The position numbers and the translations under genes are program-made. Positions 28,896-37,966 of a DNA stretch of 63,540 nucleotides are shown piece after piece (the stretch's first letter is position 1; each line of letters begins with the position of its first letter). Below the pieces are notes generated by a model. It was not told where the DNA came from, searched no databases, and worked only from the letters and a program-made list of their open reading frames with translations. The stretch is from Deltaproteobacteria bacterium (GTDB lineage Bacteria > Myxococcota_A > UBA9160 > UBA6930): NCBI GenBank assembly GCA_029261815.1, contig JAJDAQ010000130.1:1-63540 (forward strand), in the 5' to 3' direction.

Positions 28896-29540
28896 ATGCC
28901 GCGCGAGAGTCAGGCCAAACGTCAGGAACGAGCACACCTCATCGTCGGCGTGCTCGCCGAGACCTATCCCGATGCCAAATGTGCTCTGCACTACGGGAAT
29001 GCCTTCGAACTCCTGATCGCGACGATCCTGTCGGCCCAGTGCACGGACGAGCGCGTCAACCAGGTCACCGCCGAACTCTTTCCGCGTTTCGGCACGCCCG
29101 AGAGGATCGCGGCCGCAAAGCCGGAAGACATCGAAACCGCCATCCGCAGCACGGGCTTCTACCGCCAGAAGGCCAAGAGCCTGCAGTCGGCCAGCCGTGA
29201 CATCGTGGAAAAATTCGGCGGAGAAGTGCCGCGATCGCTGGAGGAGCTGGTTTCGCTCCGCGGGGTCGCCCGAAAGACGGCGAATGTGGTGCTCGGAAAC
29301 TGTTTCGGCGTCCCTGGCCTCACGATCGATACGCACATGAAGCGCGTCAATCGCCGGCTCGGTCTCACGACCGAGGAGGATCCGGTCAAGATCGAACGGG
29401 CATTGATGCCCCTGATCCCCGAAGCCGAGTGGACGATCTATTCCCACCGCGTCATCACCCACGGGCGCGAGGTCTGCGACGCGCGAAAGCCGACATGTGA
29501 TCGTTGTCCCTTGAGCGCGCTGTGTCCCCAGCTTCTCTAG
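28896..29540 (+). CDS. nth: endonuclease III (base excision repair DNA glycosylase/AP lyase)
   Basis: A 214-residue Nth protein removing oxidised pyrimidines. It has the helix-hairpin-helix LRGVARKTANVVL with catalytic Lys127, Asp145 in IDTHMKR, and the C-terminal 4Fe-4S ligand set Cys-X6-Cys-X2-Cys-X5-Cys (CDARKPTCDRCPLSALC). The length matches E. coli Nth. ATG 28896 begins directly before the conserved helix. A Nudix gene follows 25 bases later in the same direction. Confidence 0.96.
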   Translation: MPRESQAKRQERAHLIVGVLAETYPDAKCALHYGNAFELLIATILSAQCTDERVNQVTAELFPRFGTPERIAAAKPEDIETAIRSTGFYRQKAKSLQSASRDIVEKFGGEVPRSLEELVSLRGVARKTANVVLGNCFGVPGLTIDTHMKRVNRRLGLTTEEDPVKIERALMPLIPEAEWTIYSHRVITHGREVCDARKPTCDRCPLSALCPQLL

Positions 29541-29565
29541 CCCCGACCCGGAGGCACGTCTCCCC

Positions 29566-30084
29566 ATGAGCATTGAACTGATCCACGCGAGTCGCGTTGG
29601 CGACTGGCAGGCGGAGACCGTTGATCTCCCGAACGGGCGAACTGCGCGGCTCGAAATCCTGCGTCATGTCGGAGCGAGCGCCGTGGTCCCGTTCGAGAAC
29701 GATTCCACCGTGCTCCTGATCCGGCAGTACCGACATGCCGCCGGTGGAACGATCTGGGAGATCCCGGCCGGAAAACTCGATGGCGACACCCCCGAGGTCT
29801 GCGCCGCCAAGGAGCTCGAGGAAGAAGTGGGCCGCAGGCCCGGACGCCTCGAACCCCTCGTCACGATCCTGACGACACCGGGGTTCACCGATGAACGGAT
29901 CCACCTCTTCGCCGCCTATGACCTCGAAACCGTGCCTCAGCGCCTCGAAGAGCACGAAGTCATCGAGGTGGTCCCAACGCCACTCGAGCGTGCCATCGAA
30001 ATGGTCTGGAGTGGAGAAATCCACGACGGGAAAAGCGCACTGGCACTGCTCCACGTGGCGCGGCGCCATGGGTTGCTAGGCTGA
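29566..30084 (+). CDS. Nudix hydrolase (ADP-ribose pyrophosphatase-like)
   Basis: A 172-residue protein with the ADPRase pattern IRQYRHAAGGTIWEIPAGKL. The Nudix box is altered: GKLDGDTPEVCAAKELEEEVG is one residue shorter than the usual GX5EX7REUXEEXGU in its first loop. The first Glu is lost and Lys replaces Arg, while the metal-binding EExG end (ELEEEVG) is kept. It probably hydrolyses ADP-ribose or another nucleoside diphosphate derivative. Position after nth suggests a housekeeping or repair role. Confidence 0.82.
   Translation: MSIELIHASRVGDWQAETVDLPNGRTARLEILRHVGASAVVPFENDSTVLLIRQYRHAAGGTIWEIPAGKLDGDTPEVCAAKELEEEVGRRPGRLEPLVTILTTPGFTDERIHLFAAYDLETVPQRLEEHEVIEVVPTPLERAIEMVWSGEIHDGKSALALLHVARRHGLLG
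30077..30082 (+). promoter_or_regulatory. putative -10 element (TAGGCT) inside the Nudix gene end
   Basis: TAGGCT lies 6 bases before the TTG at 30089 and overlaps the Nudix stop. It supports that TTG as a leaderless start. Confidence 0.3.
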
Positions 30085-30088
30085 CGCA

Positions 30089-31045
30089 TTGAACTCGGTG
30101 CCTAACGAACGAATCGCATTCGCGACCATCTGGCATCAGCTCCCATTCGAGGACCTGCGAGAACTCGTTCAACATGCCGAGGGCCTGGGCTACGAGGCCG
30201 CCTACCTCGATGGCGACGTCGGGTTCGTCCCCAGCCTCGGCGACGCCGACGTGCTGGATGGCTGGACGGTCCAGACCGCACTCGCCGCCGCGACCGCGCG
30301 CATTCGCTTCGCTTCGATCCGCCTGGTTCATCATTGGAACGCCTTCCGCCTGGCACAGGCCGTCGCCACCTTCGAGCGGATCTCCCCTGGACGCCAACGG
30401 GTCCTGGTCTCGGTGGGGGGCCAGCACGGCGACAAGGCGATCGGCCTGCCCTTCCCCGGCCACAAGGCCCGCGTGGCGTGGCTGGATGAGACGCTCTCGG
30501 CGGCAAGGCGCCTCTGGACGGGGGAGGCCGTCGACAGCGACGGCGACTTCGTACGCCTCGATGGCGCGCGGCTCCGGCCGCCGCTCCTGACGCCGCCGTT
30601 TGTCGAAGTGGGCGGCGCGTCAAACGAGATTCTCGATGTCGTTGCGCGTCATGCGGACGGCTGGAACGTGAATCGACCTGTGATTCCGCACGAGATCGGG
30701 CGCGTCACGAACTCGTTCCAGCGTGCGTGCGACAGGGTCGGTCGCGACCCGGCCGAGGTCGAACGCTCCCTGTGGTTCTTCGCGCGGCCGGACCATTCGT
30801 CCGAAGAAGCCCTGAAGGCCTACCGACGCTTCGCCCCCTGGTTCAGGCACTTCACCGATCGCGACCTCGCACCCGGCCTGCTGCATGGCTCCATCGAGAA
30901 TGGGCGGCAAGCGCTCGCCGCGGCCAGCCAGGATCTTGCGTTGGATCTGCCGGTCATCGACGTCACGGGGCTACCGCTCTCGGCCGCCAAGGAGACCTTG
31001 GACGGCTTCGCACCGCGTCATAAACCGGCCTCGAGTGCGTCATGA
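30089..31045 (+). CDS. LLM class flavin-dependent oxidoreductase
   Basis: A 318-residue bacterial luciferase-like barrel: FATIWHQLPFEDLRELVQHAEGLGYEAAYL at the N-terminus, RFASIRLVHHWNAF, FERISPGRQRVLVSVGG and VEVGGASNEILDVVARHADGWN. Members use FMN or coenzyme F420; the sequence alone does not decide which. The start is TTG 30089 or GTG 30098, with no Shine-Dalgarno for either. A second LLM gene lies at 48307-49320. Substrate unknown. Confidence 0.78.
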   Translation: MNSVPNERIAFATIWHQLPFEDLRELVQHAEGLGYEAAYLDGDVGFVPSLGDADVLDGWTVQTALAAATARIRFASIRLVHHWNAFRLAQAVATFERISPGRQRVLVSVGGQHGDKAIGLPFPGHKARVAWLDETLSAARRLWTGEAVDSDGDFVRLDGARLRPPLLTPPFVEVGGASNEILDVVARHADGWNVNRPVIPHEIGRVTNSFQRACDRVGRDPAEVERSLWFFARPDHSSEEALKAYRRFAPWFRHFTDRDLAPGLLHGSIENGRQALAAASQDLALDLPVIDVTGLPLSAAKETLDGFAPRHKPASSAS

Positions 31046-31072
31046 ACGCGACCAGGCAGCGCGCCTCCTGCG

Positions 31073-31101
31073 TTGACGCCCCCCAGGTGCCTGCTTACGC
31101 T
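31073..31101 (+). promoter_or_regulatory. putative sigma-70 promoter of the rhomboid operon
   Basis: TTGACG (31073-31078) and TACGCT (31096-31101) are separated by 17 bases in the 277-base gap before the rhomboid gene. The implied leader is about 215 bases. Nothing else was recognised in the gap. Confidence 0.4.
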
Positions 31102-31322
31102 TCGTGAATGCCGCGCGAGTGCGCCCCTCGTGCGGCCTCGTCGGCGACCGGTGGCTCCACAACCCGGCTTGGCTGACCGACAAGGATGAACGACAGCCCG
31201 GAACGAACCGTAGACAGGGACCCAGCGGTCGACGTCGATGGCTCGCGGCCCCTGTGCCCACCGGAACGCGGACCCACCGCCGGCGTCTCATCACTAGGCA
31301 CCGGCGCACCCCAGGAGAGACT

Positions 31323-32108
31323 TTGTACGGACGCGGACAACAGCAAGTGCGATTCGGCCCCCCGGTGACGCCCGACGTCATCAAGTGGTTGATCGGCGCA
31401 AACGTGTTCGTCTACTTCCTGCAGCAGTATGCGGGGGCCTCGGGTTGGCTCGTCCAACATCCGGAGCTCTTCTGGGAACATGGCCAGATCTGGCGCGCCT
31501 TCACCTACATGTGGGCGCATGGCGGCCTGATGCACCTGGGCTTCAACATGCTGGCGCTGTGGATGTTCGGCACGGATGTCGCGCTCTACTGGGGCGTGCG
31601 CCGCTTCCTGACCTACTATCTGATCTCGGGCGTAGGCGCCGGCTTCATCATCGCGGCCTGGCCGGCCTTCGCGCTCGCGATGGATCCGACCACGGCGTCC
31701 TACGGCATCCCGACGCTCGGGGCCTCGGGCGCCGTGTATGCCGTACTACTGGCCAGCTCGCTGATGTGGCCCAACCGCACGGTGATGCTCCTCTTCCCGC
31801 CGATCCCGCTACGCGCGATCTACCTCATCCCGTTGCTGTTCTTCATGGAGTTCATTTCCGCGAATCCGAACGTGAGCCACGTCGGCCACCTGGGTGGTGT
31901 CTTCGTTGGCTGGATCCTGTTGTGGCGCTGGGGCGTCACACGACCGCTTTCACTCGACCAGGCCAAGGTCCGCTTCCGGCGCTGGAAGATGCGGCGACAG
32001 CTCCGGGCCGTGCAGGTCGACGAGGTCAATGAACGTCGCGAGCGCAACGAGCGCGCCCGCGAACGTCGCCGCCAGGAACGCGACGAAGACGGCGGCTGGA
32101 TGAACTAG
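31323..32108 (+). CDS. rhomboid family intramembrane serine protease
   Basis: A 261-residue, six-helix protein with HGGLMHLGFNMLALWMFG, catalytic Ser135 in TLGASGAVYA and catalytic His189 in SHVGHLGG. A basic Arg/Glu-rich cytoplasmic tail ends it. It cleaves membrane proteins within the bilayer. The frame is open from GTG 31104, but TTG 31323 has AGGAG five bases upstream and gives a normal N-terminus. It is the first of four genes (rhomboid, Sir2, DUF4097, M20) with 1- to 4-base overlaps or short gaps. Confidence 0.9.
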   Translation: MYGRGQQQVRFGPPVTPDVIKWLIGANVFVYFLQQYAGASGWLVQHPELFWEHGQIWRAFTYMWAHGGLMHLGFNMLALWMFGTDVALYWGVRRFLTYYLISGVGAGFIIAAWPAFALAMDPTTASYGIPTLGASGAVYAVLLASSLMWPNRTVMLLFPPIPLRAIYLIPLLFFMEFISANPNVSHVGHLGGVFVGWILLWRWGVTRPLSLDQAKVRFRRWKMRRQLRAVQVDEVNERRERNERARERRRQERDEDGGWMN

Positions 32109-32932
32109 TGGACACCGAGACGTTCCAGATGACGCCGGCGCTCGACGCCGAGATCGCGACCGCGGCCGAAGCCATGGTCAGCGCGGCATCGGTCGTGGCA
32201 TTGACCGGTGCCGGCCTGTCCGTCGAGAGCGGCATCCCGCCCTTCCGCGGTCCCGGTGGCCTCTGGACCCAGCACGGCGAACCGCCGCTCGACGGTTATC
32301 AGCGCTTCTTGCGCGACCCCGCGGCCGCATGGCGCGAACGGCTGAACCCGACCGAAGGCTGGGCCATGGGCTTGCGCGACACACTGCAGGCCGCGAAGCC
32401 AAACATCGGCCACCGCTGCCTCGCGGCGCTTGGGGAACTCGGACACTGCGACGCCTTGATCACGCAGAACGTCGACGATCTACACCAGCAAGTGGGCCAG
32501 CCGGGCTTGCTCGAAATCCACGGAAACCATTTCTGGCTGCGTTGCCTGGAGTGCCACCAGCGTTTCGACCCGGCTGGTTTCCCGATCGACGAAGCGAATC
32601 TGCCGCCTCTGTGTCAGGACTGTGGCGGCATCGTCAAGGGTGACACGGTCTCCTTCGGAGAGCCGATCCCGCCCCTCGTCCTACGTGCTTGTTATTCCGC
32701 CGTCGAGCGATGCGATGTGATGCTGGTCGTCGGGACCAGCGCAACCGTGTTTCCGGCCGCCGAGTTTCCGATGGAAGTGCTCCGAAATGGCGGCACCCTC
32801 ATTGAAGTGAACCCCTACCCGAGTGAACTCACCGAAGCGGCCTCGATCAGTCTCCAAGGGCCCGGCGGCGCAGTTCTCGAACGTCTCCTCCACCATGTCC
32901 GCGCCAAATCCCATCCAGGAGGCGCCGCATGA
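32108..32932 (+). CDS. SIR2 family NAD-dependent protein deacylase
   Basis: A 274-residue sirtuin: GAGLSVESGIPPFRG for NAD binding, TQNVDDLHQQ, the catalytic His in LEIHGN, a four-cysteine zinc site (CLEC and CQDC), FGEPIP and the late VVGTSATVFPAAEFP. It removes acyl groups from lysines, making nicotinamide and O-acyl-ADP-ribose. GTG 32108 shares one base with the rhomboid stop, and its own stop overlaps the next ATG (ATGA). Confidence 0.92.
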   Translation: MDTETFQMTPALDAEIATAAEAMVSAASVVALTGAGLSVESGIPPFRGPGGLWTQHGEPPLDGYQRFLRDPAAAWRERLNPTEGWAMGLRDTLQAAKPNIGHRCLAALGELGHCDALITQNVDDLHQQVGQPGLLEIHGNHFWLRCLECHQRFDPAGFPIDEANLPPLCQDCGGIVKGDTVSFGEPIPPLVLRACYSAVERCDVMLVVGTSATVFPAAEFPMEVLRNGGTLIEVNPYPSELTEAASISLQGPGGAVLERLLHHVRAKSHPGGAA

Positions 32933-33822
32933 GCCAAGACGACTTCGAACGCGACGAAGACAACATGGGCAAGGAAGCAGGGCTCGGCGGTTTCCTTCGC
33001 TCGCTCTTCTCCGGCATCCCCTGGAGCGAACGCGCGGAAGCCGAGGAAACGCTGACGCTTCCTGCGCCCGCGGCCGGCACGCTACGCGTCGACAATGCGA
33101 ATGGGCGTACGCACGTCATCGGGGAGGACCGTGACGACATCGAGATCCAGGTCCGCAAAGCCGCACGCGCCGAGAGCCCCGAGCAAGCGGCGAGCCTGGT
33201 GGACAAGATTCGTGTCCTGCATCGCGAAGACAGCAATGGTTGCCTCGAGGTCGAGGTCGACATTCCCGGACGTTGGAATCGGCGCGGCCGAGCCGACCTC
33301 ACGATCCATGTGCCGCGAGGTACCGAGGCGCAGATCACGGCCGCCAACGGACGCATCTGCCTTTCCGGGCTACGCGCCCGCGTACGCCTCCACTCGAGCA
33401 ACGGCCCGATTCAGGTCAGCGACGTGGTGGGCGACATCGAAATCCACACATCCAACGCCAAGGTCCACACCGATTGTACGTGTGGCCGGCTCCTCGCGCG
33501 GTCGTCCAATGGCAAGATCGAGCTGAAGGAGCATCGGGGCTCGGTCGATGCGGCCACGTCGAATGGCACGATCCGCTGCGAACTCGAAGACATGGGCAAG
33601 AGTGGCTGCGTGCTCGTGACGAGCAACGGCCGCATCTCGTTGACGCTTCCCGAAGATGTCGACGGCGACGTCGATATCCGCGTCGACAACGGCATCATCC
33701 GAACCGCGCGCGAGATTGCGAACGCAGCCGGAGATCGAACGGGACGTTTGAAGGGTCGACTCGGCCTCGGTGGGCCGCCAATTCGGTTGCGCGCGTCGAA
33801 CGGGACGATCAACCTCCGCTGA
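32929..33822 (+). CDS. DUF4097 beta-strand repeat protein
   Basis: A 297-residue protein of short repeated strands, each ending in a small turn (SSNGPIQVSD, TSNAKVHTD, SSNGKIELKE, TSNGTIRCEL, TSNGRISLTL, ASNGTINLR). This forms the right-handed, adhesin-like beta fold of DUF4097 (DUF2807-like). It has no signal peptide, so it appears to be intracellular or uses an unknown route. It is coupled to the sirtuin gene (ATGA). Function unknown. Confidence 0.8.
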   Translation: MSQDDFERDEDNMGKEAGLGGFLRSLFSGIPWSERAEAEETLTLPAPAAGTLRVDNANGRTHVIGEDRDDIEIQVRKAARAESPEQAASLVDKIRVLHREDSNGCLEVEVDIPGRWNRRGRADLTIHVPRGTEAQITAANGRICLSGLRARVRLHSSNGPIQVSDVVGDIEIHTSNAKVHTDCTCGRLLARSSNGKIELKEHRGSVDAATSNGTIRCELEDMGKSGCVLVTSNGRISLTLPEDVDGDVDIRVDNGIIRTAREIANAAGDRTGRLKGRLGLGGPPIRLRASNGTINLR

Positions 33823-33848
33823 TCCCGCCAACTTCGTAGGAGAACGCG

Positions 33849-35282
33849 ATGCGCGCTCCGGTTCGAGGGCGACGCACGCGGCGGCGCTCGCTCTTTTCGA
33901 TCGCCTGTCTCGTCGCCATTGCTGCTGCGGTAGGAGTGCACGCCGAAGGCGAACCGGCGCCGGTCGCAACGCTTCTCGCGCAGGCGATCCGCATCGAGTC
34001 GGTCAATCCGCCGGGCGGCGAGACGCCGGTCGCGCGGTTGCTCGCACGCGCCCTGGAGGATCGTGGCATCGAAGCCATCGTCCTGGAGGGCGCCCCCGGG
34101 CGAGGCAACGTGGTCGCCCGGCTACCCGCGACCGAACCCGACGGGCGTGCCCCGCTCCTGCTCCTTGCCCATCTCGACGTCGTTCCTGCCGACCCGTCCG
34201 CGTGGTCGTTCGCACCCTTCTCGGGCGACATTCGCGACGGTGCCGTCTGGGGTCGTGGCGCCCTGGACGACAAGGCTCACGCCGCTGTTTTCGTCGAAGC
34301 GCTAGGCCTCCTGGCTGCGAGTGGGGCACCGCGGGGCCGAGACCTCGTATTCGCCGGCACCGCGGGTGAGGAAGTTGACGGCGCCGGTGCCCAGTGGTTG
34401 ATCGAACACCATTGGGAACGACTCGGACCGCCAGCCGCGGTCTGGAACGAAGGGGGCGCTTCGACGGCGCTCCCGGAGGCCGGCGGCCGGATCGTCAACG
34501 GAATCGCGACCGGCGAGAAACGCTCGCTCTGGCTGACGCTCGTTGCGGAGGGCGAAGGCGGACACGGCTCGATGCCGGTGGCCAACGGTGCCAATGAGCG
34601 GCTCGTCCGCGCGCTGGCCCGCATCGCCTCTTGGGAGGTTCCGGCGCGCATCACGCCCAGCGTCGGAATGGCGTTCCGGCGGTTGGGCGGAACGATGTCG
34701 GGACTCGAAGGCTTCGCGGTCGCCCGCCTCGAGAACCCACTGGTGCGCTGGTTTGCCGGCGGCGCACTCCGCGAGTCCCGGACGCTGAACGCGATGGTGC
34801 GCGACACCGTCGCCCTGACCGTCCTCGACAGCGGCATCAAGCACAACGTGATCCCACGGCGAGCCGAAGCCAAGCTCGATGTCCGGCTCCTTCCCGACAC
34901 CGATGCCGCGTCGTTCGTGGCCGATCTGGCTCGCGTCATCGACGACCCCGAGGTCCGGATCCAATTGCCCGAACGGGGGCTACCGCCCGTGATCCCGGCG
35001 TCGCCGACCGACCACGAGATCTTTCGCGCGATCGAGGCGGCCACGGCGAAAGAGCTTCCCGGGAGCCTGACCCTTCCCATGCAGGCGAACGGCGCGACGG
35101 ATTCCCTTTTCTTCCGGGCTCGCGGCGTACCGTCTTACGGCTACTTCCCGGTGCTCCTGCCCGCCGAACTAACAGCATCCATGCACGGACTCGACGAACG
35201 CATTCCGTTGGCCGAACTCGACCGTGCCGTGCGCCTCACGGTCGAGGCTCTCACGACGCTGGCCCGGCCAGAATCTCGCTAG
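33849..35282 (+). CDS. secreted M20 family metallopeptidase
   Basis: A 477-residue M20/M25/M40 peptidase with a basic N-terminus and signal peptide ending near residue 32, so it acts in the periplasm. Zinc ligands are visible at His108 and Asp110 (LAHLDVV), bridging Asp140 (GRGALDDK) and the Glu174-Glu175 pair (GTAGEEVDG). It likely removes N- or C-terminal residues from small peptides or acylated amino acids. AGGAG precedes the ATG. It ends the rhomboid operon. Confidence 0.88.
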   Translation: MRAPVRGRRTRRRSLFSIACLVAIAAAVGVHAEGEPAPVATLLAQAIRIESVNPPGGETPVARLLARALEDRGIEAIVLEGAPGRGNVVARLPATEPDGRAPLLLLAHLDVVPADPSAWSFAPFSGDIRDGAVWGRGALDDKAHAAVFVEALGLLAASGAPRGRDLVFAGTAGEEVDGAGAQWLIEHHWERLGPPAAVWNEGGASTALPEAGGRIVNGIATGEKRSLWLTLVAEGEGGHGSMPVANGANERLVRALARIASWEVPARITPSVGMAFRRLGGTMSGLEGFAVARLENPLVRWFAGGALRESRTLNAMVRDTVALTVLDSGIKHNVIPRRAEAKLDVRLLPDTDAASFVADLARVIDDPEVRIQLPERGLPPVIPASPTDHEIFRAIEAATAKELPGSLTLPMQANGATDSLFFRARGVPSYGYFPVLLPAELTASMHGLDERIPLAELDRAVRLTVEALTTLARPESR

Positions 35283-35292
35283 CGTCAGCGGC

Positions 35293-36159
35293 CTAACGTT
35301 TCCCGACGCGGCGCTCGACCCGTGACCCTTCGAACTCGAAGACCACGGCGGTGGGTCGGATCTCCACCACACGCACGGCGTGAACGGTGTCTCCTTCCTT
35401 GAGTTCGAGCGGGTCCCGGTCGATCTCGACACGGGCGGTGCGGCGTTCAGCAGACGGATGCCACTGGGTCCGCACGACGTGGAGGTCGGGCATCGGTGCC
35501 ACAACGGCCACGGACACCGGCTTCTGCGGCGGGGTCGGCTTCACACTCGGCTTGGGAGCGGGCGACGGCGCGACTTCGGGCGCTCGTTTGGCAACTGGTG
35601 GGCGAGACGGTTCGGCGACCGGCCCGGGTGCCGTATCCGCTGCCTTCACGATCAACGGCGGCGGGGAAGCGGAGCGCTGCACCGGGGCTTTGGCCGCGGC
35701 CGGAGCCGGCTCCAGGGGAAGCGTGGTGATCGAAGACGGAACGGGCACCTCGTCGGACTCGGAGGCCCGGACGGGCGGCGCCGCGGACGCGCGGAGCTTC
35801 GCCTGCATGCTCTGCTGGACCGCCGATGGAACGGCGACCGGCGGCGGGTTCGGTGCGGACTCAGCCACGAGCGGCGGGGCGTCCAGCAGCGGGCCGGTGG
35901 AGTCCGCGTTGCGGACCACGAGCCAGCCACCCAAGCCGATCAACAGTACGCCGACGCCCAGGACAAGGCTCCAACCCGGGACGGGCAGCGCGCGCACTCC
36001 GTTGGGTGTCACGGCTTCGGGGGGCGGGTCTGGCTGACTCCGCGCCACCTTCGGTGACGCCAACGCGTCATCCCACGCTTCGGTCCCGAGTGCGGGTTGC
36101 ACCTCCGCCGGCGCCTCGTCCTCTTCCACCCGGCGCAGCGCGTTCAGGATCGTACTCAC
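35293..36159 (-). CDS. gspB: GspB-like general secretion pathway assembly protein
   Basis: A 288-residue protein with the GspB N-terminal signature STILNALRRVEED, a membrane segment near residues 60-78, a long Pro/Ala-rich periplasmic linker and a C-terminal GspB domain (PDLHVVRTQWHPSAERR, then VVFEFEGSRVERRV). It works with GspA to place the secretin of type II secretion in the envelope. The start is GTG 36159, overlapping the GspA stop (GTGA). No other type II secretion genes are in the window. Confidence 0.82.
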   Translation of the reverse strand: MSTILNALRRVEEDEAPAEVQPALGTEAWDDALASPKVARSQPDPPPEAVTPNGVRALPVPGWSLVLGVGVLLIGLGGWLVVRNADSTGPLLDAPPLVAESAPNPPPVAVPSAVQQSMQAKLRASAAPPVRASESDEVPVPSSITTLPLEPAPAAAKAPVQRSASPPPLIVKAADTAPGPVAEPSRPPVAKRAPEVAPSPAPKPSVKPTPPQKPVSVAVVAPMPDLHVVRTQWHPSAERRTARVEIDRDPLELKEGDTVHAVRVVEIRPTAVVFEFEGSRVERRVGKR

Positions 36160-37889
36160 TGGCGACTCCGAAGCCGCGGCGGCGGGCCTTCCGTTCCGAG
36201 CCTCTCGGACAGGCGCAACTGGGTCATCGGACCGACCCGACCGTCCGCCGCGAGACCCACGCTCTCCTGGAACGCACGCACCCCGGCCGCCGTACCGGCG
36301 CCATAGGTCCCCCGCACTGCGCCCGATTCGAAACCCAGGCCCTGGAGCGCGTCCTGCAGCCACAGGACGTGTACGCCCTGCGCGCCGGGCAGTAACAGGT
36401 CTGGGAGTTCGGCCGAATCCCGCCACGGGACGATGGCCGTTCCAGTCCAGTAGAACGTCACGTCGGACAGCGCGACTTTGTCCAGGCCGCCAGAGCCGTT
36501 GGACACCGTTGCACGGTCACCGGAGACCGAACGAAGCAGGACTTCTCGCGGTTCTTCCGGCGGGTTCGAAAGCAACAGAATCGCCGGACGATCGATCGCC
36601 AGCAGTTCATCGAGGGTCGCGTCGTCTACGGCGAACAGCGAGAAGCCGTCGGCCTGGAGCATGGCCCGCCCTTGTCGCGCGGAGAGGCGCTGCACGCCGA
36701 GCGACTCGCCACCCCACGCTTCGAGAACCGCGTCGACCGAAGCCGCCGTCCACGTCGCCGGTGTGAGTTCCCGCAGCGCGCGGTCGAGATCGAACGCAAG
36801 ATCAGACGCCGGCTCGAGGACGACCAGGCCGGGCGGCGCGGCATCGACTGGAGGCGGAGCCGCCACCAATTCCGTGGCCTCCCCCTCGAGCGGCGGAAGC
36901 GCGGCGGGGTCAACCTCGGGTGCATCGAGCCCGAGCCAGGTCGGCGCGACCGAAGCGAGAACGAGTAGCGTCGCGATCGCGGCTGCCGCGAGCGTCGCCG
37001 CTACGGGGAGCCAGCTGCGAAGGTGAGGGAGCTGAAACGTGCGCCGCCGGTGCGGGCTGTCCGGCAGCGCGGGCTCGTGATGTCCGCCAACCTGGAGTTC
37101 ACTTTCGACCTGGGTCACGAGCCCCAGCCCGACCTGCTCCACACCGGCCGCGAACCCGGCGAGCAACGAGCGGTCGCATAACAAATTGATCAAGCGAGGA
37201 ACGCCTCGCGAATGGCGATGGATCTCACGAAGCGCACCGTCGGTGAACAGGTTCTTGGTCTGCCCTGCGGCGATCCGGAGCCGGTGCCGGACGTACTCGC
37301 GCGTCTCGTTCGCCGAAAGCGGACCCAGCCGCCAACGCACCGTGATGCGCTGCCGGAGTTGTCGGAGGTCCGGCGCCTCGAGCAACGTGTCGAGTTCGGG
37401 CTGACCGATCAAGACGATCTGGATCAGCTTGGCCGTGCTCGTCTCCAGGTTCGACAACAAGCGAACCTGTTCGAGCGCCTCTCGCTCAAGGACCTGCGCC
37501 TCGTCGATGATCAACAGAACGCGCCGCCCCTCGCGTTTCTTTGCCAGCAGGAAACGGTTGAGCTGTTCGGTCAGTTCACGCCGCGTGCGGTCTTCGGTCT
37601 CGAGTCCGAGTTCGGCCGCGATCGACTGGAGCAGCTCCTCACCCGAGAGCTGCGGGTTGAAGATGAAAGCCACCTCGGTGCCGGGCTCGATGCGCTCGAG
37701 CAAGGTCCGGCAGAGCGTGGTCTTGCCGGTCCCGACTTCGCCCGTGATCGCGATGAAACCCTCGCCCTGCTCGATGCCGTAGAGCAGATGCGCCAGCGCC
37801 TCCCGGTGAGAGTCCGAAAGGTAGAGAAAGCGCGGGTCCGGACTCAGGGAGAACGGTTTGTCGCGAAGACCGAAGAACTGGGTATACAT
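36156..37889 (-). CDS. gspA: GspA/ExeA-like AAA ATPase with peptidoglycan-binding domain
   Basis: A 577-residue protein. The cytoplasmic AAA domain begins MYTQFFGLRDKPFSLSPDP and has Walker A GEVGTGKTT (about residues 50-58) and Walker B LLIIDEAQ (Asp129-Glu130). A single membrane helix follows (near residues 305-330). The periplasmic part has a C39-peptidase-like region without an obvious catalytic Cys and a C-terminal PG_binding_1 domain. It pairs with GspB to open peptidoglycan for secretin assembly. ATG 37889 matches the family N-terminus. Confidence 0.85.
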   Translation of the reverse strand: MYTQFFGLRDKPFSLSPDPRFLYLSDSHREALAHLLYGIEQGEGFIAITGEVGTGKTTLCRTLLERIEPGTEVAFIFNPQLSGEELLQSIAAELGLETEDRTRRELTEQLNRFLLAKKREGRRVLLIIDEAQVLEREALEQVRLLSNLETSTAKLIQIVLIGQPELDTLLEAPDLRQLRQRITVRWRLGPLSANETREYVRHRLRIAAGQTKNLFTDGALREIHRHSRGVPRLINLLCDRSLLAGFAAGVEQVGLGLVTQVESELQVGGHHEPALPDSPHRRRTFQLPHLRSWLPVAATLAAAAIATLLVLASVAPTWLGLDAPEVDPAALPPLEGEATELVAAPPPVDAAPPGLVVLEPASDLAFDLDRALRELTPATWTAASVDAVLEAWGGESLGVQRLSARQGRAMLQADGFSLFAVDDATLDELLAIDRPAILLLSNPPEEPREVLLRSVSGDRATVSNGSGGLDKVALSDVTFYWTGTAIVPWRDSAELPDLLLPGAQGVHVLWLQDALQGLGFESGAVRGTYGAGTAAGVRAFQESVGLAADGRVGPMTQLRLSERLGTEGPPPRLRSRQ

Positions 37890-37966
37890 GGCCGCCAAGT
37901 GCCCGGGGCCGGGGCACGACTGCACCCACCCCAAAGGCCCCACGAGGGTAACGGAGGCCAATCACG

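Noticed and set aside
31104..31322. N-terminal extension of the rhomboid protein from GTG 31104
   Set aside because: The extension is Arg/Pro-rich and unlike rhomboid N-termini; TTG 31323 has a Shine-Dalgarno, and the predicted promoter start lies at or after 31104.
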